From assembly GCA_905197435.1 (NCBI GenBank), contig CAJJYX010000081.1, positions 1 through 13,479 of the forward strand: 13,479 bases of DNA. Direction: 5' to 3'. Positions 7,901 to 13,479 of the stretch are shown piece after piece. This DNA is from an uncultured Bacteroides sp. (GTDB lineage: Bacteria; Bacteroidota; Bacteroidia; Bacteroidales; Bacteroidaceae). Under the pieces are notes generated by a model, which saw only the letters and a program-made list of their open reading frames with translations, did no database searches and was not told where the DNA came from. The first letter of the stretch is position 1. Each line of letters opens with the position of its first letter. The position numbers were made by a program, and so were the translations under genes.

Positions 7901-9236
7901 GGATACCCAGACGGTGAAGTGTCGGGGCACGGTTCAACAATACCGGATGTCCCTTCATCACGTGTTCCAGGATGTCCCAGATAACGGGTTCCTTGCGGTC
8001 CACGATCTTCTTGGCGCTCTTTACCGTTTTCACAATGCCGCGCTCGATAAGCTTGCGGATAATGAACGGTTTGTAAAGCTCGGCTGCCATCAGTTTGGGG
8101 ATACCGCACTCGCCCATCTTCAGTTCCGGACCTACAACGATTACAGAACGTGCAGAATAGTCGACACGTTTACCCAGCAAGTTCTGACGGAAACGTCCCT
8201 GCTTACCCTTCAAGCTGTCGGAAAGTGACTTCAACGGACGGTTAGCGTCAGTCTTCACAGCGCTTGATTTGCGTGAGTTGTCGAACAGAGAATCAACAGC
8301 TTCTTGCAACATACGCTTTTCATTACGCAAAATTACCTCAGGAGCTTTGATTTCAATCAATCTCTTCAGACGGTTGTTACGAATGATAACACGACGGTAA
8401 AGGTCATTCAAGTCAGATGTTGCAAAACGACCGCCATCCAACGGAACCAACGGACGAAGTTCGGGCGGAATAACCGGTACAATGCGTACAATCATCCACT
8501 CGGGCTTGTTGCGTCCGCGTGACGCACGGAACGACTCAACTACCTGAAGACGTTTCAGGGCTTCGGTCTTGCGTTGCTGTGAAGCATCGCTTCCGGCACG
8601 GTTACGCAATTCGTAAGACAAAGAGTCAAGATCGAGGCGTGACAGCAAATCATAAATAGCTTCCGCGCCCATCTTGGCAATGAACTTATTGGGGTCTGAA
8701 TCTTCGAGGAACTGGTTGTCTTTCGGCAACTTTTCCAGCAAGTCCAGATATTCTCCTTCTTCAAGCAGGTCGTACTGTGCCACTTCGTCAGACAATGCAC
8801 CCGGCTGAATGACAACATAACGCTCATAGTAGATAATGGCATCCAGCTTTTTGGTGGGCAAGCCCAGCAGGTAGCCAATCTTGTTGGGAAGTGAACGGAA
8901 GTACCAGATATGGGCTACGGGCACAACAAGCTGAATGTGTCCCATACGCTCACGACGTACTTTCTTTTCAGTCACTTCCACACCACAACGGTCGCAGACA
9001 ATACCTTTATAACGAATACGTTTGTACTTACCGCAATGGCATTCGTAATCCTTGATAGGACCAAAAATGCGTTCGCAGAACAATCCGTCGCGTTCGGGCT
9101 TATACGTACGATAATTGATGGTTTCAGGCTTTAAAACTTCACCACTCGAATTCTCAAGGATTTCCTCAGGAGAAGCCAAACCGATAGAGATTTTCGAGAA
9201 ATTACTCTTTATCTTGTTATCTTTTCTAAAAGCCAT
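4941..9236 (-). CDS. rpoC: DNA-directed RNA polymerase subunit beta'
   Basis: Beta' forms half of the RNA polymerase cleft, holds the catalytic Mg2+ and provides the clamp, bridge helix and trigger loop. The 1431 residues are slightly longer than E. coli (1407). Features in order: N-terminal zinc ribbon Cys66, Cys68, Cys81, Cys84; clamp and rudder region with [20 protein letters not shown] (345-364); catalytic [14 protein letters not shown] (469-482) with Asp471, Asp473 and Asp475; bridge helix region around [21 protein letters not shown] (780-800); second zinc site Cys815, Cys889, Cys896, Cys899; and trigger loop start [13 protein letters not shown] (930-942), followed by a lineage-type insertion before the C-terminal part. 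It follows rpoB after 108 nt of repeat-bearing spacer and is followed by an intrinsic terminator. No frameshift or missing catalytic residue is seen. Confidence 0.99.
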   Translation of the reverse strand: MAFRKDNKIKSNFSKISIGLASPEEILENSSGEVLKPETINYRTYKPERDGLFCERIFGPIKDYECHCGKYKRIRYKGIVCDRCGVEVTEKKVRRERMGHIQLVVPVAHIWYFRSLPNKIGYLLGLPTKKLDAIIYYERYVVIQPGALSDEVAQYDLLEEGEYLDLLEKLPKDNQFLEDSDPNKFIAKMGAEAIYDLLSRLDLDSLSYELRNRAGSDASQQRKTEALKRLQVVESFRASRGRNKPEWMIVRIVPVIPPELRPLVPLDGGRFATSDLNDLYRRVIIRNNRLKRLIEIKAPEVILRNEKRMLQEAVDSLFDNSRKSSAVKTDANRPLKSLSDSLKGKQGRFRQNLLGKRVDYSARSVIVVGPELKMGECGIPKLMAAELYKPFIIRKLIERGIVKTVKSAKKIVDRKEPVIWDILEHVMKGHPVLLNRAPTLHRLGIQAFQPKMIEGKAIQLHPLACTAFNADFDGDQMAVHLPLSNEAILEAQMLMLQSHNILNPANGAPITVPAQDMVLGLYYITKLRKGAKGEGLIFYGPEEALIAYNEGKCDIHAPVSVVVKDVDENGNIVDKMMHDTSVGRVIVNEIVPVEAGYINTIISKKSLRDIISHVIKVCGVAKAADFLDGIKNLGYYMAFKGGLSFNLGDIIIPEEKEALVQKGYDEVEQVINNYNMGFITNNERYNQVIDIWTHVNSELSNILMKTISNDDQGFNSVYMMLDSGARGSKEQIRQLSGMRGLMAKPQKAGAEGGQIIENPILSNFKEGLSVLEYFISTHGARKGLADTALKTADAGYLTRRLVDVSHDVIINEEDCGTLRGLVCTALKNNDEVIATLYERILGRVSVHDIVHPTTGELIVAGGEEITEDIAQKIENSPIESVEIRSVLTCESKKGVCAKCYGRNLASSRMVQKGEAVGVIAAQSIGEPGTQLTLRTFHAGGTAANIAANASIVAKNPARLEFEELRTVDVIDEAGEPAKVVVGRLAEVRFVDVNTGIVLSTHNVPYGSTLYATDGEMVEKGKMIARWDPFNAVIITEATGKIEFEGVIENVTYKVESDESTGLREIIIIESKDKTKVPTAHIMTEDGELIRTYNLPVGGHVVVEDGQKVKAGEVIVKIPRAVGKAGDITGGLPRVTELFEARNPSNPAVVSEIDGEVTMGKVKRGNREIIVTSKTGEVKKYLVPLSKQILVQENDYVRAGTPLSDGAITPADILAIKGPTAVQEYIVNEVQDVYRLQGVKINDKHFEIIVRQMMRKVQIDEPGDTRFLEQQVVDKLEFMEENDRIWGKKVVVDAGDSQSLQAGQIVTARKLRDENSMLKRRDLKPVEVRDAVPATSTQILQGITRAALQTSSFMSAASFQETTKVLNEAAINGKVDRLEGMKENVICGHLIPAGTGQREFEKIIVGSKEEYDRMLANKKTVLDYAVDEKVEG

Positions 9237-9245
9237 AGATATATT

Positions 9246-9343
9246 TAATTGATAATTGACAATGGAAAATCGAAAATGAAAAACTGAAAACCGATAATTG
9301 AGAACGGAAACTTACATTCGCCATTCTCAATTATCAATTATCC
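9246..9343 (-). repeat. Repeat cluster with alternative hairpins in the rpoB-rpoC spacer
   Basis: A 15-nt unit, GATAATTGAsAAyGG, occurs at 9251-9265 and 9293-9307, and inverted at 9321-9335. In the rpoBC message the inverted copy can pair with the near copy (9293-9307; 15 bp including one U-G, 13-nt loop) or with the far copy extended to 9246-9265 (19 of 20 positions). The two pairings exclude each other. The inverted arm starts one base after the rpoB stop, and the far pairing ends 9 nt before the rpoC start. Between the unit copies lies a series of TTTTC-like steps (minus strand). Similar AATTGATAATTG-type tracts are common between genes in Bacteroides, so this may be a dispersed repeat. 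Confidence 0.7.
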
Positions 9344-9344
9344 A

Positions 9345-12300
9345 TTATTCTAAGTTGATGCTCAAGCCCAAACCTCTCAACTCGTGCAACAATACGTTCA
9401 ATGATTCGGGAATACCCGGAGTAGGCATCGGATCACCCTTCACGATTGCTTCATAAGCCTTGGAACGTCCTACAACGTCATCAGACTTGATAGTCAGGAT
9501 TTCCTGCAGAATGTGTGCGGCACCGAAAGCTTCGAGTGCCCAAACTTCCATTTCTCCAAAACGCTGACCACCGAACTGTGCCTTACCACCCAACGGCTGT
9601 TGCGTAATGAGTGAGTACGGACCGATGGAACGTGCGTGCATCTTGTCTTCAACCATGTGACCGAGCTTCAGCATGTAGGTCACACCTACCGTAGCCTGTT
9701 GCTCGAATGCTTCACCGGTACCACCGTCATACAGTGTTGTCTTGCCATAGCGGGGCAGACCGGCCTTGTCGGTCCACTCGTTCAAGTCGTCCAAAGACGC
9801 ACCGTCAAAGATAGGAGTGGCAAACTTCACACCCAACTTCTTTCCGGCACGGCCGAGAACAGCCTCGAATATCTGACCGATGTTCATACGTGAAGGCACA
9901 CCCAACGGATTCAGTACGATATCCACCGGAGTACCGTCGGCAAGGAACGGCATATCTTCCTGACGCACTACGCGGGAAACGATACCCTTATTACCGTGAC
10001 GACCGGCCATCTTATCACCAACACCAATCTTACGTTTCTTGGCAATGTATACCTTAGCCATCTGAATGATACCTGCGGGCAACTCGTCACCGATAGTGAT
10101 GGCAAATTTCTTGCGCTTCAACTCGGCATCAAGTTCCTTGTACTTCTTGATGAAGTTCATCACCAATGCACGGATCAGCCCGTTGGTATGTTCATCCTTG
10201 GTCCAGTTGCTCAACTGAACAGCGGTGAAGTCCAAATCGCTGAAGTCGGAAGCAGAGAATCTGGCGCCCTTAGAAATGATATCGGCACCCATATAATCCT
10301 TCACACCTTCCGATGTATAGTTTTCTGTAAGTTTCAACAGTTTGTTTATCAATACTTTCTTGAGGTCACCTATCTTGGCGTCAAACTCATCGTCAATCTT
10401 CGGCAACAGAGCTTTGTCGGCCAACTTGGAGCTACGAGTCTTGACAACACGGGAGAACAGACGCTTGCCGATAACGACACCCTTCAAAGAAGGAGAAGCC
10501 TTCAAGGAAGCATCCTTCACATCACCTGCCTTATCGCCGAAGATGGCACGGAGCAACTTCTCTTCCGGAGAAGGGTCTGATTCACCCTTCGGAGTAATCT
10601 TACCGATAAGGATATCACCCGGTTCAATGCGGGCACCCACACGGACAATACCGTTTTCGTCGAGGTCCTTGGTAGCTTCCTCACTTACGTTGGGAATGTC
10701 AGAAGTCAGCTCTTCCATACCGCGCTTCGTTTCGCGGACTTCCAAGGAATATTCTTCCACGTGTACGGAAGTCAAGAGGTCTTCACGAACCACACGTTCG
10801 TTCAGCACGATGGCATCCTCATAGTTGTAACCCTTCCACGGCATGTAGGCAACCAGCAGGTTCTTGCCCAATGCAAGCTCTCCGTCTTCGGTTGAATAAC
10901 CTTCGGTCAGAATCTGGCCTGCGGTGACGCGTTGCCCCTTCTCGCAAATCGGACGGAGGTCAATCGTCATGTTCTGGTTGGTACGGCGCCACTTCGGAAT
11001 ATTGTATTCTTTCAATGCAGGCTCGAAGTTTACAAACTCCTCCTCTTCCGTACGGTCGTACAGAATACGGATAGTCGTTGCATCCACGAATTCAACCACA
11101 CCGTCGCCCTCGGCAGTAATCTGCGTGCGAGAGTCACGTGCCAACTGGCGTTCGATACCGGTACCAACAATCGGAGCTTCACTCTTCAACAAAGGAACAG
11201 CCTGGCGCATCATGTTTGATCCCATCAATGCACGATTGGCGTCATCATGCTCCAAGAACGGAATCAATGAAGCCGCAATAGAAGCAATCTGCTGAGGAGA
11301 TACATCCATCAGTTCCACCTCGGCAGGAGGAACCACCGGATAATCGGCATCCTGACGAGACTTGACTTTATCACGAACAAAAGTGCCGTCATCGTTCAAA
11401 GGAGCATTACCCTGAGCGATGATTTTGCCCTCTTCCTCTTCGGCAGTAAGGTAGACCAGACCTTCGTCAGAGAGGTCGACCTTGCCATTCGCCACCTTAC
11501 GGTAGGGAGTCTCAATGAAACCGAGCTCATTGATTTTCGCAAACACACAGAGTGAAGAAATCAAACCGATGTTCGGACCTTCAGGAGTCTCGATAGGACA
11601 AAGACGTCCATAATGTGTATAGTGTACGTCACGGACCTCGAAGCCTGCACGCTCACGTGACAGACCGCCGGGACCCAAGGCAGACATACGGCGCTTGTGA
11701 GTAATCTCGGCCAGCGGATTGGTCTGGTCCATAAACTGTGACAAGGCATTCGTACCGAAGAATGAATTGATAACGGAAGAAATTGTCTTGGCGTTAATCA
11801 AGTCTATCGGAGTGAAGACCTCGTTGTCACGAACGTTCATGCGCTCGCGGATGGTACGCGACATACGTGCCAGACCGATGGCAAACTGATTGGACAACTG
11901 TTCGCCCACCGTACGCACACGACGGTTGCTCAAGTGGTCGATATCGTCCACATCTGCCTTCGAGTTAATCAACTCGATCAGATATTTGATAATTTCAATG
12001 ATATCTTCCTTGGTGAGGACACGCACGTCCACATCGGTCGTCAGGTTCAACTTCTTGTTGATACGGTAACGGCCTACATCACCCAGGTCATATCTCTTTT
12101 CCGAGAAGAACAGGTTGTTGATAACCTCGCGCGCACTGGCATCATCAGCAGGGTCTGCATTACGCAGCTGACGGTAGATGTAGAGCACAGCTTCCTTTTC
12201 CGAGTTACTCGGGTCCTTCTGCAGAGTATTATATATGATAGAGTAGTCAGACTGGTTCGGTTCTTCCTTGTGTACAAGAATATTCTGAACGCCCGACTCT

Positions 12301-13157
12301 AATATAATGTCAACATGTTCCGGTTCAATTACGGTTTCACGGTCAATAACTACTTCGTTACGCTCGATGGAAACAACTTCGCCGGTATCTTCGTCTACAA
12401 AATCCTCAATCCATGTTTTCAGCACACGTGCAGCCAACTTCCGTCCTACCATCTTCTTGAGGTTCGTCTTGTTCACCTTCACGTCTTCCGCCAAATTAAA
12501 TATCTCGAGGATGTCCTTGTCATTCTCAAAACCGATGGCTCTCAGCAAGGTGGTAACCGGCAACTTCTTCTTACGGTCGATGTACGCATACATGACGTTG
12601 TTGATGTCGGTGGCAAACTCAATCCACGAGCCCTTGAACGGGATGATACGGGCCGAGTACAACTTGGTGCCGTTGGCATGTACACTCTGTCCGAAGAATA
12701 CGCCCGGTGAACGGTGAAGCTGGGATACAATCACACGCTCCGCACCGTTGATGACGAATGTCGCTTTATCCGTCATGTAAGGAATGGGACCAAGGAACAC
12801 GTCTTGAATGACCGTGTCAAAATCTTCATGGTCAGGGTCGGTACAATATAATTTCAATTTTGCCTTCAAAGGCACGCTATATGTAAGCCCTCGCTCTATA
12901 CATTCATCAATGGTATAGCGCGGCGGATCAATATAGTAGTCCAAAAACTCAAGAACAAAATTATTTCTTGTATCGGCAATGGGGAAGTTTTCAGCAAATA
13001 CTTTATACAGTCCCTCGTTCTTACGCTTCTCGGGTGGGGTGTCCAGTTGTAAAAAGTCTTTGAATGACTTCAATTGTACTTCCAGAAAATCCGGATATTC
13101 GAGCGGATTCTTAGTCGAAGCAAAATTAACTCTTTGATTTACAGTATTTGAAGACAT
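9345..13157 (-). CDS. rpoB: DNA-directed RNA polymerase subunit beta
   Basis: Beta makes the second jaw of RNA polymerase, binds the nascent RNA-DNA hybrid and carries the rifampicin pocket. The 1270 residues are shorter than E. coli (1342). Landmarks in order: protrusion and lobe with [20 protein letters not shown] (136-155); rifampicin cluster [20 protein letters not shown] (471-490) and SALGPGG (492-498), with Asp477, His487 and Ser492 equivalent to E. coli 516, 526 and 531, all wild type; [20 protein letters not shown] (514-533); [12 protein letters not shown] (772-783); [15 protein letters not shown] (1047-1061); and [20 protein letters not shown] (1187-1206) near the C-terminus. It lies 105 nt after rplL across an attenuator-like hairpin and 108 nt before rpoC. 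The start [12 protein letters not shown] is the Bacteroidota type, with no Shine-Dalgarno motif. Confidence 0.99.
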   Translation of the reverse strand: MSSNTVNQRVNFASTKNPLEYPDFLEVQLKSFKDFLQLDTPPEKRKNEGLYKVFAENFPIADTRNNFVLEFLDYYIDPPRYTIDECIERGLTYSVPLKAKLKLYCTDPDHEDFDTVIQDVFLGPIPYMTDKATFVINGAERVIVSQLHRSPGVFFGQSVHANGTKLYSARIIPFKGSWIEFATDINNVMYAYIDRKKKLPVTTLLRAIGFENDKDILEIFNLAEDVKVNKTNLKKMVGRKLAARVLKTWIEDFVDEDTGEVVSIERNEVVIDRETVIEPEHVDIILESGVQNILVHKEEPNQSDYSIIYNTLQKDPSNSEKEAVLYIYRQLRNADPADDASAREVINNLFFSEKRYDLGDVGRYRINKKLNLTTDVDVRVLTKEDIIEIIKYLIELINSKADVDDIDHLSNRRVRTVGEQLSNQFAIGLARMSRTIRERMNVRDNEVFTPIDLINAKTISSVINSFFGTNALSQFMDQTNPLAEITHKRRMSALGPGGLSRERAGFEVRDVHYTHYGRLCPIETPEGPNIGLISSLCVFAKINELGFIETPYRKVANGKVDLSDEGLVYLTAEEEEGKIIAQGNAPLNDDGTFVRDKVKSRQDADYPVVPPAEVELMDVSPQQIASIAASLIPFLEHDDANRALMGSNMMRQAVPLLKSEAPIVGTGIERQLARDSRTQITAEGDGVVEFVDATTIRILYDRTEEEEFVNFEPALKEYNIPKWRRTNQNMTIDLRPICEKGQRVTAGQILTEGYSTEDGELALGKNLLVAYMPWKGYNYEDAIVLNERVVREDLLTSVHVEEYSLEVRETKRGMEELTSDIPNVSEEATKDLDENGIVRVGARIEPGDILIGKITPKGESDPSPEEKLLRAIFGDKAGDVKDASLKASPSLKGVVIGKRLFSRVVKTRSSKLADKALLPKIDDEFDAKIGDLKKVLINKLLKLTENYTSEGVKDYMGADIISKGARFSASDFSDLDFTAVQLSNWTKDEHTNGLIRALVMNFIKKYKELDAELKRKKFAITIGDELPAGIIQMAKVYIAKKRKIGVGDKMAGRHGNKGIVSRVVRQEDMPFLADGTPVDIVLNPLGVPSRMNIGQIFEAVLGRAGKKLGVKFATPIFDGASLDDLNEWTDKAGLPRYGKTTLYDGGTGEAFEQQATVGVTYMLKLGHMVEDKMHARSIGPYSLITQQPLGGKAQFGGQRFGEMEVWALEAFGAAHILQEILTIKSDDVVGRSKAYEAIVKGDPMPTPGIPESLNVLLHELRGLGLSINLE

Positions 13158-13198
13158 CTGTTAATGGATTTGTAGAACTTAATTTTAAATATATACAC

Positions 13199-13237
13199 AA
13201 AAAGGTTAAGAACCCTTTTCACGAAGGGTTCCTAACC
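13199..13237 (-). terminator. Terminator-like attenuator between rplL and rpoB
   Basis: In the minus-strand RNA, arms 13204-13217 and 13224-13237 form a 14-bp stem with one U-G pair (13209/13232) and a 6-nt loop, followed directly by UUUUU (13199-13203). This is a complete intrinsic terminator by form. It lies 25 nt after the rplL stop. Because rpoB begins only 42 nt downstream of the U-tract and no strong promoter intervenes (the nearest match, TATATTTA, deviates at the last base), partial termination is the likely role, as with the rplL-rpoB attenuator known in E. coli. Confidence 0.85.
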
Positions 13238-13262
13238 GAATTACCTGATTTACAGGCTAATG

Positions 13263-13479
13263 TTATTTAAGTTCAACTTCAGCTCCAGCTTCTTCCAATG
13301 TTTTCTTCAATGATTCTGCTTCATCCTTAGCCAAACCTTCTTTTACTACGCTAGGAGCACCGTCTACCATGTCTTTAGCTTCCTTCAAACCAAGACCGCA
13401 AGCTTCCTTAACGGCTTTAACTACTTGAAGTTTAGCTGAGCCAGCGCTCTTCAATACTACATCGAAAGAAGTCTTTTCT
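13263..13479 (-). CDS. rplL: 50S ribosomal protein L7/L12 (bL12), 5'-truncated by the window edge
   Basis: L7/L12 forms the flexible multimeric stalk of the 50S subunit that recruits and stimulates the translational GTPases, EF-G among them. Only the C-terminal domain is present: 71 residues reading [20 protein letters not shown] at the window edge, then [20 protein letters not shown] and ending [10 protein letters not shown]. The helix with Lys and Gly residues ([13 protein letters not shown]) is the factor-binding face. Full-length family members are about 120-125 residues, so about 50 N-terminal residues (dimerisation domain and hinge) lie outside. The reading frame is open to the edge; an internal TTG at 13454 is not the start. 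It precedes rpoB, as in the rif operon. Confidence 0.97.
   Translation of the reverse strand, partial: EKTSFDVVLKSAGSAKLQVVKAVKEACGLGLKEAKDMVDGAPSVVKEGLAKDEAESLKKTLEEAGAEVELK

Noticed and set aside
13158..13203. TATATTTA upstream of rpoB as a promoter
   Set aside because: It deviates from TAnnTTTG at the last base and has no evident -33 partner at about 19 bp; an A/T-rich spacer gives such matches often.

Overview
The window is a housekeeping block of the ribosomal-protein and RNA polymerase cluster from a Bacteroidota genome, most likely Bacteroides or a close relative. The assignment rests on four things: the gene order, promoters of the Bacteroides type (TAnnTTTG at -7, TTG about 19 bp upstream), start codons preceded by A/U-rich sequence with no Shine-Dalgarno motif, and a DUF3467 gene between rpoC and rpsL. 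I identified the genes by reading the proteins; no database search was run.

All genes lie on the minus strand, so transcription runs from high to low coordinates. In that order they are: rplL (L7/L12, N-terminus outside the window), a terminator-like attenuator hairpin, rpoB, a 108-nt spacer holding a repeat with two competing hairpins, rpoC, a strong intrinsic terminator, a roughly 340-nt spacer without a credible gene, a DUF3467 gene with its own promoter, the rpsL promoter inside a short inverted repeat, rpsL, a 155-nt spacer with a hairpin, rpsG, fusA, an 86-nt spacer with a hairpin, rpsJ, and rplC (C-terminus outside the window).

The genes make the core of gene expression: the two large RNA polymerase subunits, proteins of both ribosomal subunits, and the translocase EF-G. 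The layout joins three clusters that are separate transcription units in E. coli (rif: rplL-rpoB-rpoC; str: rpsL-rpsG-fusA; S10: rpsJ-rplC). The junctions carry signals that probably divide them again into transcripts: attenuation before rpoB, termination after rpoC, and new promoters before DUF3467 and rpsL.

There are no mobile genes, CRISPR arrays, tRNAs or rRNAs, and I see no new multi-gene system. The interest lies in the spacers. Five hairpins each have one imperfect pair that becomes G-U only in the minus-strand RNA, which suggests they act as mRNA structures. The rpoB-rpoC repeat could in principle expose or bury the rpoC start. DUF3467 is the one gene of unknown function.
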